From Mesocentrotus franciscanus (taxonomy: Eukaryota; Echinodermata; Echinoidea; Camarodonta; Strongylocentrotidae): DNA of 64,000 bases. The position numbers and the translations under genes were made by a program. Where the stretch lies: the NCBI GenBank assembly GCA_037976565.1, contig CP137672.1, positions 28,484,877-28,548,876 on the forward strand. Direction: 5' to 3'. Of the stretch, positions 34,940 through 47,121 are shown one piece after another. Each line of letters starts with the position of its first letter. Within the stretch, counting starts at the first letter, position 1. The notes beneath the pieces were generated by a model, which was given only the letters and a program-made list of their open reading frames with translations, had not been told where the DNA came from and did no database searches.

Positions 34940-37795
34940 CCCCAGGCGCGGATCCAGGGGCCAGGGCCTTGCCCCCGCCAAAAAAGAGAGAGAGAGAGAG
35001 AGAGAGAAAGAAAAAGAAGGGAAATGAAAAGAAGAGAGAAAGGGAAAGAAAGAAGAGGAAGTGGAAAGAAAAGGGGAAATAGGAGATCGGGGGCGAAATG
35101 GCCCTGCCTCCCAGGTTGTTGCCTCCCCCCCCCCCAGCAACTACAACAAAGAGAGAAGGAAGGAAAGGGAAAGAAAAAGGAAAAAGGAGATAAAGGGAAT
35201 GAAATAAAGAGGACGAAGAAAAGAAGGGGGTATCAGTTGCGATTCTCCCGCCAACAAGTTGTGGATCGGGGATGGGAACCTAAAGGCCCTTGCCTTCCTC
35301 CCCCACCCCTGCCAAAAAGAAGGGGTGAAGGGAAAGGCAAAGAGGAGAGCTAAAAGGGAACAAAACGAGGAAGAAGAAAAGAAAAGGATGAAAACAATTT
35401 TAATACCTACCCCTGAGCTTAGGGGCTCTGCCCTGAATCCACCTATGGCCCTAAGGCAGGCCCTTGGATGCTAATCTGATCGTAATCAAATGCCTAAAAC
35501 CCCTGAGCTTCCGGGGGCTCTGCACCCTGGACCCCACCTAGGGCCCTTAGGCGGGTCTCTGGATGCTCATCTGACCGCAATTTAATGCTTAAATCCCCCG
35601 AGCTTCCGGGGGCTCCGCCCCCTGGACCCCACGCCTATTAGTAACCTGCTAGAGTCACAAATAATAATACGCTTGAAATGATCAGTTGTAGCACATTTAC
35701 TAGCTTGAACTTGCAAAGTATTACATGTAGACTTCCATATCTTCTTTTCTTTTGCCCACATCCCAATTAAAATTCAATAAATAGAAGTAATCAAAGAATG
35801 TCTATGATAGTGTCCCTGGTAGAACTGTAACTCGAACGCTGTTTCAAAGGAAACACGACAAGTTTGCATTTTATTTTATTCTAATTTAAAAAAATGTTAT
35901 TCTATGTTCTATGCTATTCTATTCTATGTTCAAAATGACCATATGATTTATGCAACGGGCATGATAGAACTCTAATGTAGACGGTGATGTGTTACCAAAA
36001 TTATAAGCTGGTACCTAATGACATTTTCCAACCATCAAATCGTGAGATCCTTAGAAGTTGAAGGAATTAGTAACGGGGCCAGGAGGCGCGGATCCAAGAT
36101 TTCTTAGGGAGTGCCCAAATTTGAAATTGTGCGAGCCAAATATTGGTACGTAATGGTGACCACTAAAGCAGTGGCGCAATGAGCAAAATCGTTTGGGTGG
36201 GGCAGAAAAAAAATCCGCATCACCACCACTCTTACATGCAGACCCCGCTGAACGTTTCTCAAAGTGGGTGGGGGGAGAGGCTTAAGTATTTACGATCATG
36301 AAGAGCGTAGCGTAAATGGGCGTTGGGTCTAGGGTGCAAAGCACCGGCGGGGGTCAAGGGCGGAGCCCCAGGAAGTTCGGGGCATATGGGCATTTAATTA
36401 CGGTCAGATGGCATTTTTATACTTTATTTGTGACACTGGCAGGACAATAATTGTCATTTGGTCCAGGGGGCGGAACCCCCGGAAGTTTAGGGGTTTGGGG
36501 CATTAAATTACCGTCAGGTGAACATCCAGGGCCGCCTTAGGGCCCTAGGTTGGGTCCAGGGGGCAGAGCCCCCATAAGCTCAGGGGTTTTAGGCATTTAA
36601 TTACGGTCAGATGAGCATATTTTGATACCTTATTTGTGACTCTGGCAGGTCATTAATTGGCGTGGGGTCCAGGGGGCGGAGCCCCCGGAAACTCAGGGGT
36701 TTTATGCATTACGATCAGATTAGCATCCAAGTGCCTACCTTAGGGCCCTAGGTGGATTCCAGGGGGCAGAGCACCCGTAAGCTTAGGGGTAGGTATTAAA
36801 TCATGGTCAGATAAGGGGGAGGCAAGGGCCTTTCGCCCCCCCCCCCGATCCACACCTTGTTGGCGGGAAAATCACGCATGATCTCCCTACCTTTCTTCTT
36901 CCTTTTTTTCCTTTCCTTCTTTCTCTTTTAAGTTTGCGGGGAGAGGGGCAAGGACCTTTCGGTCCCCCCGATCCACACATTGTTGGCGGGAGAATCGCAA
37001 CTTTTTCTTTTCTTTTCTTCGTCCTCTTTCTTTCATTCCCTTTATCTCCCTTTTTCCTTTCCATTTTCTTCCTTCTCTCTCTTTTTTTTTGCTGGGGCAA
37101 CAACCTGGGAGACAAGGCCCTTTCGCCCCCGATCTCCCTTTTCCTTTTCTGCTTCCTCTTCTTTCTTTCCCTTTCTCTCCTCTTCCCTTTCCCTTCTTTT
37201 CCTTCTCTCTCTAACTCTGTTATTTTTTTTTTGGCGGGGGGCTAGGCCATGATCATGATATCCCCTACCTTTCTTCTTCCTCTTTTTTCCTTTCCCTTCT
37301 TTCTCTTTTAAGTTTGCAGGGGAGAGGGGCAAGGGCCTTTCGGTCCCCCCGATCCACACATTGTTGGCCGAATTAATCGCAACTGATCTCCCCTTGTTTT
37401 CATCCTTTTCTTTTCTTCTTCCTCTTTTTGTTCCCTTTTAGCTCTCCTCTTTCCTTTCCCCCCCTTTTTTGGCGGGGAGGCAAGGGCCTTTAGGTCCCAT
37501 CCCCGATCCACAACTTGTTGGCGGGAGAATCGCAACTTTTCTTTTTTTCTTCGTCCTCTTTCTTTCATTCCCTTTATCTCCCTTTTCCCTTTCCATTTCC
37601 TTCCTCTCTCTTTTTTTTTGCTGGGGGGGCAACAACCTGGGAGACAAGGCCCTCTCGCCCCCGATCTCCTTTTCCCCTTTTCTTTCTGCTTCCTCTTCTT
37701 TCTTTCCCTTTCTCTCCTCTTTCCCTTTCCTTTTTTCCTTCTCTCTCTAACTCTATTTTTTTGACGGGGGCCTAGCCCCTGGATCCGCGCCTGGG
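34940..37795. mobile_element. Nested element with CAGGCGCGGATCCAGGGG ends
   Basis: CCAGGCGCGGATCCAGGGGC at 34942 and its exact complement at about 37775-37794. Both are followed inward by CCTTGCCCCCGCCAAAAAA/GAGAGA-type sequence. It is probably non-autonomous; it contains purine/pyrimidine tracts and the 92- to 111-bp repeats only. Confidence 0.65.
36171..36800 (+). repeat. Tandem units with GTCCAGGGGGCGGAGCCCCC
   Basis: Units start near 36326, 36462, 36554, 36665 and 36756, and contain 'aggggttttaggcatttaattacggtcagatgagcat'. The stretch opens with GCAGTGGCGCAATGAGCAAA, as does the related array at 47122. Inverted units lie at 35410-35640. Confidence 0.8.
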
Positions 37796-38740
37796 GAGGC
37801 AACTGCCAATGTCCACATTTCCTGAAACATCCCAGAGTACAGAAGAAGAACTTATCAATTGCACTCAGCGCTCCAAATCCTTTGAACTTTCTGCACTACT
37901 AAATGTCTAATCACTTTTGTCCAGTTAATATACCGAGATACTGGCCAAAATCAGAGGAATATCTACAATAAAGCACCTTTTTGCTCAAAATTTATATTTC
38001 ACACACTACATCACTCATTGAAATTGATATCAGGATGAAGGTATTTTAATTATCCATCTTTTGACACCAAATACATGGTGATTAGAGGTTTTAGTTAAAA
38101 GTTATCTTTAAAACTCGATGTAAACACACCAAACAGGTCCTTAATACACTAATGCACGTATAATGCATACAGTTAATACACATGTGGGCAAAAATGTTGT
38201 TTTTGTGGAAATCAAATCAATAACTTTGGATGGCTATAACTTTTTATTGAAAAGATATATAAACCTCTCTCTCGCACAGGATATTGTCTTTGTACATAAG
38301 CAAATTCCTGGAAAGTTATGAAAAAATGTGCCTCTCCGATTTTGATATATGGAAAATAATCTTTTTTTGATAAAATTCAATATTTCGAAAAAAATCACAA
38401 AAAATCATGTTTTTAACTTAAATTTGCTATGTAAATTAATCCTAATTTCGTTAAATTAGGTATCAAAATGTAGATAATTTAATTTTCTTTCATATGACAC
38501 CAAACTCATGGTGGTTCAAGGTTTCCTTACAATATTATTTACAAAATACTAATTTGTCGTCAAAAGGGCCGCTTTTGGGGGGAGGGGGCTCCCCCTGGCC
38601 ACACCCACCACTTAGAACGTGCCAGACGGTCGATTTGTTATATGGAGATATGCGATCTTTACATCTATGCACATGAAAATTGGTTTCCTTTCCAGCTAGG
38701 CTGACCCCCCTGGCTCCCGGACTATGAGTGGGGGGAGGCG

Positions 38741-40200
38741 GGTGTTGAATATGCTCCTCTTGTGTCTCACTCGCGATGAGGAGGTCGTCGATGTAGGCGT
38801 ACACAAATGGTTGACCACGGGTTACCTCATCAATGAACCGTTGAAAAGTCTATGCGGCATTTCGTAGCCCGAAAGGCATGCGCACAAATTCAAATAATCC
38901 AAAGGGTGTGGTGATGGCTGTTTTGTACGTGTACGTCTACTGGATCGACTGGAATCTGGTGGTACGCTCTGATGAGATCGAGTTTGGAGAAAACTCGCTT
39001 GCCTGCTAGAGCTGAGGTGAAATCTTGGAGATGGGAAATAGGATATTTATCGGGCACTGTATTCCTATAAAGTGCACGGTAGTCACCGCACGGTCTCCAG
39101 TCTCATGGTGTTTTCTTGGGCACCACATGAAGCGGGGGTGCCCAATTGCTGCTAGAAGGTGGAACAATGCCTAATTCTATAGCATGTGGTCGAATTCAGA
39201 TCGGGCAATGTTGTACCTGTCGGTTGCTAAGCGACGAGGACGCGCTGGTGCAGGAGGGCCTCTGGTCTCGATGTGATTTATGACAGAGTGTTTGATGTTT
39301 GCCTCTTAGTAGACTGGGCGTGTGATGTCTGGAAATTGGTCAAGAAAAGATTTGTAAGCAGCTTGACCGTCTGCCTTCACAAACATGGTGCTGATAGAAG
39401 GAGAAGAAAGGATGCCTCTTACAGATAAACTAGTAGTAGAATATCGATGAGCTTGAGATTGCGCACATCTACCAGAAAACCAAAGTGATGGAGAAAGTCT
39501 CCCCCGATGATAGGAGTAGAAATATCGGCAATGATGAAATCCACCTGCAAGCTTGACGTAAGCCGACGTCGAGAGTCAGGCTTCGCTCTCCGTAAGTTGA
39601 TACTTGAGCGATTAACACTGCTTGCAGGTGTGAAATTTCGAGGAAGGGTGATGTTTCTCGGATTTTGATGGGGGTGAACGCTAACTTCAGCTCCAGTGTC
39701 TACGAGACAGTGTTTCCTATCCGTCATGTAGAAATTAAAGGCGACTATTTTGGGTGGTGCATGTGGGACTTGTCGCTGCTAGTCTCTGGCTTGGTCGTTT
39801 CCTTGGTTTGAAAGTGCAGGGAGGAGTACATGTCTTGGCCTCGCTACCAAACCGCCAGTGTTTAAAGCAATCCCCTCCAGCATGGCGTTGTGAGGTGGAG
39901 TTTCGCGCTTGACGGTCTTGCTTCTGATGAGAACCTCGATCACGGCTGCGACTTGGGCCTCGATTTGCAGTGAAAGCTGTGATAGTTGCGCTTTCATTTC
40001 CTGCATTTCCTGGGAAGGAGTATGGTGTGATGAAGAAGTTAAAGAAGTTGAAACTGGGTGTGATCGTCAGTAGACATGATGACAGTTGAAAGATAAGTCG
40101 TGAGTTGAAATATGAAGGAAAAAGAGACAATACTTGAAACAATTTTGATGAAGGATGTCTGCTACTCAGCACGTTAGTCGGGTTTAGATCACATCGGGGT
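38741..40200 (-). pseudogene. Ty3/Gypsy relic: gag end, protease, N-terminal RT
   Basis: Minus-strand order from 40200 down. Gag remnant with MQEMKAQLSQLSLQIE and a zinc-knuckle-like C..H.RFG....C..PC (FKHWRFGSEAKTCTPPC). Then an aspartic protease with CLVDTGAEVSV and ISTPIIGGDFLHHFGFLVD. Then a reverse transcriptase with a '[11 protein letters not shown]'-like block, [14 protein letters not shown] and the catalytic YAYIDDLLIAS at about 38800, ending where the composite insertion begins. In-frame stops and frameshifts show it is dead. Order PR-RT-RNase H and the YIDD and DTGAEVSV motifs place it in Ty3/Gypsy. Confidence 0.85.
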
Positions 40201-40205
40201 CACCA

Positions 40206-41190
40206 GTGAAGCGGGAATGGTCGCTGAGCAGAATGATATAATAAAAACCAATTTTCACTTACCAGACTTTATGCGTGCAGAGATACCCAGGCATGAATCC
40301 TCCAAAAATATATAAATGTTCCAAATATTGCACAATCCTAAAGTTGTATTTCATAAAATCACCACAGATAATTATCACAAAACTATACTTGGCTAGCATA
40401 AGCGATATTTTGGGAATGTTCTCTGAGTGAATTGCAGAGAAATTAGATGTTCCAAGTGAAATGAAGGAGGTTGGAATCGATAAAGAAGAAATTTGCTCCC
40501 AGTGAATGCAGGAAACAAATTAAGATGTGTAGAGATGACGTTCTCAAATAGACGTGTTGACTTGATGAGGAAACTTTGAAAAGTCTGTTTTTGAAGAGAG
40601 AAGTGAGGATAAGAAAGAAGATGTTGTTCTGTTCCTTCTTGCGAAGCAGGATGAAGACAAAGAGAGTATTGATACCTATTCCGGGAGGTAAGAGTGAGTC
40701 ACTGGGGATTGCAGTGTAGGGCCATTGCCATCATTAAGATGACACTTGTTGATAAATAGCATAGGATGGTAGTGACTGGAATATATCAGAGGGCAATGTC
40801 CTCCCAAATCAGTTTTGCAAAATAAGAAATGAAGAAGGATGAAATGAGGAAAATGCTACAACTGTATAAGTTTGACCACGGTGCATGTTGATTTGTTAAT
40901 AGGCAAGCACACAACTATGAATGTGCATTGGAGTGTGTTAATCTGAAGCCGAGTTGGCCAATCTATGTCTATAATTGGATCTGTTCAAGCTGATATAAAT
41001 TGGAAAATGAGTTTGGGTATTTTTCAATGTCCACCAGTTGGATTCCTGAGAATAATTTACAAGTGCATTTCATCAGAGGAAAATGTGGATGTTGCAATAA
41101 GTGGGATGTTTATGCCTCTCTTCACGAAATGACTGTACTATATATATAAGCCGATCCACAGCTTTATTGTCAGTTCACAGGGTTGTGACA
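40206..41190 (-). repeat. Probable 5' LTR and primer site of the Gypsy relic
   Basis: On the minus strand, a TGTCACAACCCTGTGAACTG start at 41190 is followed by CTTATATATATAG (TATA-like, about 41145). The region ends near 40206 just before TGGTGACCCCGATGTGATC, which looks like a tRNA primer-binding site. TGT...CA ends fit an LTR. No second LTR was found, so the boundaries are inferred. No coding frame is present in this kilobase. Confidence 0.45.
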
Positions 41191-41199
41191 GCTTAATAA

Positions 41200-41540
41200 G
41201 GGTCCATTAGTTTTATTTTATGAAACAAACACATAGGCATAAATGCATTTTAAAGGCTAAGGTGTAAATATGTTAGGCCTACTTCAGATTGAATCACGAA
41301 GAACCAGCATTTTGAGAAAAAATTAACGTTATAGGCTCATGTCCCGATGTGTCGACAGCTCTGTTTCACAATGCATCACGCACTGATGACGTGCATCTAC
41401 AGGTACCAGGAACTGAAAATACATTACAGCGGTGGGAGCGATGTCTGTAAAATACCCTAACTTTATATAATTTTCCCCCCAAAATACGAATGGTTTATAA
41501 ATTTACCTGAATCGAATACCATGCATGTACTCATAATAAT
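41200..41540. other. No feature recognised
   Basis: Short AT-rich spacer between the LTR-like region and repeat C. Confidence 0.5.
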
Positions 41541-41544
41541 AAGA

Positions 41545-41805
41545 GTCATATTGTTGAATAAGTAATTTAGTTATTAATACATTCCAAATGGTTTAGTACT
41601 AGTTATAGTCAGTTTACTAAAGCATATGGAAACGTTTGCTTGGATTTGTCTCATAAAAGAAGTTGACCACAAACTACAAACTCACTCCCACACAGTGTTG
41701 AGTGCAGGTGGTCAATCAAAACAAGTTATATACCAGAAGAAAGCTAACGATTACTAAATTCATAAGCCGCTCATCCCAAAGCCCCCTGACCACAATGGAA
41801 TGAGT
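41545..41805 (+). repeat. Repeat C, copy 2
   Basis: See copy 1 at 20975-21345; this copy is shorter by one internal segment of about 95 bases. Confidence 0.8.
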
Positions 41806-43575
41806 AAGGGCTTGCGAAAGCGCCGCTGAGGTGCAATTGAAACTCGCTATTTTGCTCTTCTCCAACGCAAAAAGAGACGACATATTGTGCTGGATTTTTC
41901 CGACAAAAGTACAGAGAAAGTGCATAGGCCTATCATTTTGTTTTATTATACTTTTTGAAAGGTTACCTAAGTGACTCCCGGGCACCCCAATGCTGGAAAG
42001 AAACACACGTTTTAGAAAACTACTCATGTTTTCTATGCACGCAAGTCAGATTGAGCGGATGATACGTTTCCATATGATGTACTGGAAATAAAAATATGAC
42101 CAGTTTTTTGGTCTTTATTTGAAAAATGACGAATTTTCATATTCACTGCGTATTTCACTACAAAGTGCAAACAAAATCAACTTCTGCGGTTGTCACTTTT
42201 CTCAGTTCGAATCCTTGTTTTTGTCAAACCACTAAGGCGTATAGGCAAAAATAAATGTAAATCCTGGATGATCCTGGATGATCCTTCATAAAAATGTAAA
42301 TTTGGCAATCTATCACAAGCAGACAAAGTCGGAGGTGTCAAACATTCGTCGACGGAGAGACTGAGTTTTCGGTCAAAAGATGGTGTAAGCGGTCCGTTGG
42401 ATAGGCCTAACATTCCATAAATGATAAGAACTTCAATTACTTGCCCTTCGTAAAGTCAGCGAGGTACTCTGAGACGAATTGGGATAGCGCGGCTGTGTAC
42501 TATTTAATGTTTAACTGATTATTCACTCTTAAATCATTTCTGAAAACTAATGTTAGAACAGATGTTGTAATTAGGGCCTTTGTTGAATACAAGTTTGTAG
42601 ATGTAAGCTTTAATATGTCACACTCTCAAGAAACACGAATCGGGACTATTCAATTTTTGACATACGAATACAAAACTCGGTAAGGGTATGAATAGTTTAG
42701 TTAACTGTATTATAAAACTCCATTGCTACATGTAAACCTCATACTGCAGTTGTCTAACAAATAGCGACAATTCACAACTTCAACCTAGCATGTACATATG
42801 TACAAAGCAATGTACACTTACCCCAACCCTATTAACCGTGAGCGTACCGGTAACCTAAAACCCAGTTTTAAATTCACTCTTGACCCTATCTCTAATGAAC
42901 ATTAAGCATGGGTCAAGTGTGGCTGCAGCACGCATGTACTTACATGTATTTCAGAGCATGGTCCATGAGAGGCTGCATAATCAGTACAAGACACACACAC
43001 ACAAACAAAAAGACAAAAGAAAGGATAATTACCAAAAAATTAAACGAATAATCCACATCAAAACAAACAAATACATGTAAAAAAATACCCCCCCCCTAAA
43101 AAAAAAAAAACTATTTTGTTATATATAAAGTTTAATATGAATTATAACATCCTAATACATCCTGTAGCGTTTACGCCAAGCTTAATATTCAGTAATAAGA
43201 TTACTTGACTTTTATTCTTGTGGGAAGCAAAATTGCATCAATGAATCACTTCATTTCATTATTAATAGATAGAGCCTTAATAACGTACTTCAAGTCATTT
43301 CTCATGAGGAGAGAAGACCGTAACATGTGAGTCACGCTTGATCATTATATCTAGCGAACGAAGACGAGAGGTGAATCATCATCGCACAGGGCCGGCCAGT
43401 GAGCTACATGTGCACTGTAACAGTAGTAAATGAGATGTTTTATGCAGCCTATTGTACTGCGGGCAGCTGATTCTCTGGATCAATAACAAAAAAATCCTGA
43501 ATAAACACAGATAATAACGATAAACTTGAGTTGACTGCGTGGCGTCAATCCCGTGAAGATAGGGGTAATACACAC
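41806..43575. other. No supported gene
   Basis: A 103-codon minus-strand frame (41716-42027) and a 78-codon one (42177-42413) show no known motif and overlap repeat C or plain AT-rich DNA. A (CA)/(AAAC)-rich stretch lies at 42990-43120. Confidence 0.5.
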
Positions 43576-43659
43576 TGGCAGCCATGCTAAAGGGGGTAAT
43601 AATTGTAGAGCGCCAGGAGTGTCAAGTTTGACAGACATGAGCGCCATACAAGAACACAC

Positions 43660-43708
<49 letters not shown>
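43576..43708 (+). mobile_element. SINE-2 fragment with long (ATT)n tail
   Basis: GGCAGCCATGCTAAAGGGGG, GAGCGCCAGGAGTGTCA and an (ATT)n run of about 15 units at 43660-43706. Same subfamily as 12247-12381, truncated at the 5' side. Confidence 0.8.
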
Positions 43709-44144
43709 CATTCCTTGGCAATTCTGAGGAATGGGATGGCCTACAAATATACCTGCCCCACTTATCAACGAAAACAAAATCGATTAGTTGTTGAAAATCT
43801 TGACAAATTTAATATAAGTGAGTTTTTATAATCGTGAAAATTTATCTTTCAGAATAAAAGATTAAAATCTGCGGCGCCTTGGTTAGGATCACCCCCTCCC
43901 CCCCCCCAAACGAATTTGCGCCACTGCTTTAGTTTCGTATTGTAAACAATCTTGGAATTTAAATCCATTAGTCAAACACATCACTCCATGGCCACTGGGG
44001 GTAATAGAGTTTTTTTTTAAAGGGCGGTAATTAAGCCTGTTTCCTTACTCTAATCATAACCCTAACCCAGCCCAAACCTGAAAGACGAACATCAGGTATT
44101 TAACTGTATTATCAAGCGATCTATCGGGTGCATGGAAGAACGGG
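43709..44144. other. No gene; MITE-like end at 43895-43930
   Basis: AATTTGCGCCACTGCTTTAG preceded by a C-run resembles the end of the CAGTGGCG(C/T)A element class (compare 36171). Its partner end was not found. Confidence 0.35.
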
Positions 44145-44625
44145 GGCACTCGTTTTCCGAAGGTTCGTTTTCCGAAGGTTCATAATTCCGAAAACGAAAA
44201 AGGGTTCATAATTCCGAACATTTGTTGCATTATTCCGAAGCTTCGTTATTCCGATGGTTCGTTTATCCGGGAAGGTTCATAATTCCGAAAATGAATTAGG
44301 GTTCATATTTCCGAAGGTTCATAATTCTGAAAATGAAAAAGTGTTCATAATTCATTCCGAAGGTTCGTATCTCAGTCGTTTTGCATAGTCCCCCTTCCTG
44401 CTTTTTAGGTACCTTATTTCATTTTCGGAATTATGAACCCTATTTTATTTTCGGAATTATGAACCCTATTTCATTTTCATAATTATGAACCCTATTTCAT
44501 TTTCGGAATTATGAACCCTCTTTCATTTTCGGAAATACGAACCTTCTAAATTACGGACTTTCGGAATTATATACGAACCTTCGGAATTACGGACCTTCGG
44601 AATTATTAACCTTCGGAAAAACAAC
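44145..44625. mobile_element. Foldback array of 'GGTTCATAATTCCGAA' units
   Basis: The left half has plus-oriented units TTCCGAAGGTTCATAATTCC / GAAAATGAAAAAGGG. After a ~60-base centre near 44370-44410, the right half has the same units reversed (TTTCATTTTCGGAATTATGA / ACCCTATT). Outer ends TTTTCCGAAGGTT and its complement match. The whole could form a hairpin of more than 200 bp. No coding frame. Confidence 0.85.
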
Positions 44626-44660
44626 ATGTAACCGGAAGAACAATGGTGGGGCTAGGACCA

Positions 44661-45480
44661 ATAGCTAGCTTGTAGAACTAATAGAGTGTACGCACATGTG
44701 GTGTACATAAACACGATTGGGTTAATTAAGGACCAACTGGATGTAGAAACAATACGGTATACATGGTATACAACCAATTGAGTTTAGGACCGGTATATAT
44801 GGTAAACAACCTATTGAGTTTAAAACCAACGGTTTTTTTAGGACCGATGCATGGGGTTCATGACCAATATGGGCTGTGGAAGCAATGGGGGTTAAACAGG
44901 GTGAACAGACGTCCCGTATTTCAACCATAATTTTGTTACGCTTCCCTTATAGACCGTCCCACTTCGTCCTGTATGTTATGGTTGAAACCAAACATCGAGA
45001 TACAACAAGCCTGTATGCATCTATGTATAACAGTACATGCATGCTCAAGCAGAGAACTCGTGAAATAAAACCATGATAACGTCACTCGGGAAAGTATGAA
45101 TCCGTCGGTCCATTTTATATCTCGTTATATAAAACTCCAGATCATTAGAATATTCGCATTGCTTATAGGCCTTTACTTTATGTGTGTGTGTGTGTGTGTA
45201 TGTTTGAATTAACAATCCTTGCCTACTTATTATATCGTTCTTGGCATGCGATGTAGGCCTAAACAAACGTGTCATGCAAATGCAAATAATGAGGGCATAT
45301 ACATTTATTTCATTTCACTATTAGTAAGACTTCGCCTCTTTTTTTTTTTTACTCTCTTTAGATTTGTAATACCATGCATGGTACAGTCAAAGTACAACAA
45401 TTATTATCGAAGCTTGATTTTTGACATTTTCTGTCATGTGACACGCACATCCTCCTCCCACCCGCCCCCCCCCCCACATT
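44661..45480 (+). repeat. Family D, near-uninterrupted copy
   Basis: Covers in one piece what is split over 25345-31560. It provides empty sites at about 44862 (236-bp MITE), 44980 (GTGCCCC element) and 45254 (TTAA element). The C-run end at 45463-45476 is shared. Confidence 0.85.
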
Positions 45481-45890
45481 CTCACACACTCTTATAAATT
45501 GGAACGGTGTTCACCACCTGGGCAAATGAAATATGGTTTACAGTGACCAAGGATTCGACAAATCAGTTTTCAAGAATGAGCAAAAAAGCAAATAGGGCAT
45601 AGTTGCCTAACGTAATTATAAAATACCGGATAAGGCCTATTGATCGACATGTTGAAATACATGTATCTCCAAGGCGTGTATTTGGAATGGATCCACCAGC
45701 TTCATTTTATCTACAGATATTACGTTTATATTAAGTAGGATTGTATGGCGCAATAGTCTCAACCGGGAGCATAAAATCTTTCGAGTGATATCTCGTGGAG
45801 TCCAGGAAAAAGTAAAGAGCGGTAAATTTTGGAACTGAAATCTCTCTCTCCCCCTCTCTCTCCCTTTCATTTTTGTTATCAGGCGTAAAA
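45481..45890. other. No feature recognised
   Basis: Plain sequence with a short (TC)n run at 45840-45868. Confidence 0.5.
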
Positions 45891-45891
45891 A

Positions 45892-46118
45892 AAAGATGTT
45901 GTATTGCCCTTTGCGACCGACCCAAAAATCTTGAAATCTACGGTCGGCTTTATATAAAAAAAAGTTTTTAAAGAAAAAAATATGTATTAAAGCTTTCAAA
46001 ACTGAGAAATATCAGCCCAAAGAGGAAGAAAGAAAAAAAAAGAAAAAAAAAAGAAAAATATTTCCGACCGACCAACCCATGTTTTGGCACCTAAAGGGCA
46101 ATACAACATCTTTTTGTT
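45892..46118. mobile_element. About 225-bp MITE, AAGATGTTGTATTGCCCTTT ends
   Basis: AAGATGTTGTATTGCCCTTT at about 45893-45912 is the exact complement of 46094-46113. Subterminal CGACCGACCCAAAA and its reverse counterpart TTGGTCGGTCGG follow. The interior is A-rich and the frames across it are spurious. Confidence 0.8.
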
Positions 46119-46800
46119 TAGGCCTCATAGAAGCTCGACAATATTTATCAGGCCTATAATATTGAGATCGAGCACTTTCCACGGGAGTTCTAATTTTAGT
46201 ATCAACCAACAGGCAGGAATATCAATTCATGCGAAGAGAATACTCCCATGACTTGTGTCGATTTCTATTCATTGATCAAAGTGTGGTTTGATTTTGTCTC
46301 ATACAAAATGAGAATACAAGGTCAACGATGAATATTTTTTGCAAATAATTCTGAATTAATTCTTCAATTTATAAATAATGAACCAAAATGTGCATCTTAT
46401 TTTCAACAATTAATTCGGCAGAAACACTTCAGACTATACCTGAAATCAGACCCATGTGTGAGTCATTGATCATGCATAGTGTTTGACATGTTTGATGTCA
46501 TGCGGATGAAATGAGCTTTCTAATAATGTCATTTTTAATTAATGTTCAATGAATATAAACTTAGGTTTCTTCCTTTCTGTGACCCACCGTAGTTTTAAAA
46601 GACAGGTGACTATTGTAAAAATGACGTGTAAGATTTAAGAAGATGCGTACGTACGATTAGCATTCTGAGACGCAATTTCTATCCAGTCATATTTATACCG
46701 CATTGACTTGTATTGTCATATTTTGTAAACATGATTTAGGATTTATACTCTAATATTGTTCTTTATGTTTATTTTATATATACTGTATATAAATATATAG
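46119..46800. other. No feature recognised
   Basis: AT-rich spacer between two MITEs. Confidence 0.5.
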
Positions 46801-46803
46801 ATA

Positions 46804-46896
46804 AGCAGTGCGTATCAAAATATGTACCAAACTTTGGTTATGACTTTTTCATTAGGAGCTACCAAAGTTGGGTACATGTTTTTCATACGCACTGTG
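46804..46896. mobile_element. 93-bp mariner-like MITE flanked by TA
   Basis: CAGTGCGTATCAAAATATGT, ACC and AACTTTGGT pair with ACCAAAGTT, GGTACAT, and TTTTTCATACGCACTG; TA lies on both sides (46802-46803 and 46897-46898). It is small enough to be almost all terminal repeat. CAGTGCGTA-type ends with TA duplication fit Tc1/mariner derivatives. Confidence 0.75.
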
Positions 46897-47121
46897 TATC
46901 TTCGATAACTTTATTTCAAAGTATTTCATAGTGATAAAGCTATTTAATGAGGATGTATAAAGCTGGTGATGATAACGATAATGGTGATGTGATACTGGCA
47001 GAGGTTCTGATGACTTTGATGTTAATGACAATCATGATGACATGCGGGCCGGAAGCAGTTTGTGATTGGGGGAGGGGGGGGGGAGGGGAGGCAAACATTC
47101 CAGGGGCTCACCTTCCAGGGG

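Larger units (their letters stand above)
34019..38729. repeat. 4.7-kb imperfect inverted repeat (palindrome)
   Basis: 34019-34950 is nearly the reverse complement of 37790-38729: for example ACTGATAGTACGGGAACC against 38729 back, and GACATTGGCAGTTGCCTCCC at 34921 against 37791-37811. Inside, 34950-35640 and about 36400-37790 are also mutually inverted but differ in length (GA- or CT-rich tracts, GGGGGCGGAGCCCCC repeats). Unique sequence of about 0.5-0.7 kb sits at the centre. Low-complexity frames of up to 164 codons here are not genes. Confidence 0.85.
33586..38740. mobile_element. 5.15-kb composite insertion inside the Gypsy pol gene
   Basis: GGTGTT at 33580-33585 is repeated at 38741-38746. 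Removing one copy and the interior rejoins the two reverse-transcriptase pieces, so the boundary is exact. The ends carry related C-rich termini: CCCGCCCCCCCCCACTC on the left and the complement of CCCGCCTCCCCCCACTC on the right. Most of the interior is a very large inverted repeat with a second element nested at 34940-37795. No transposase recognised. Confidence 0.8.

Noticed and set aside
34841..37802. Arg/Lys/Glu-rich frames of 90-164 codons on both strands
   Set aside because: Caused by GA/CT tracts in the inverted repeat; mirrored frames occur in both arms.
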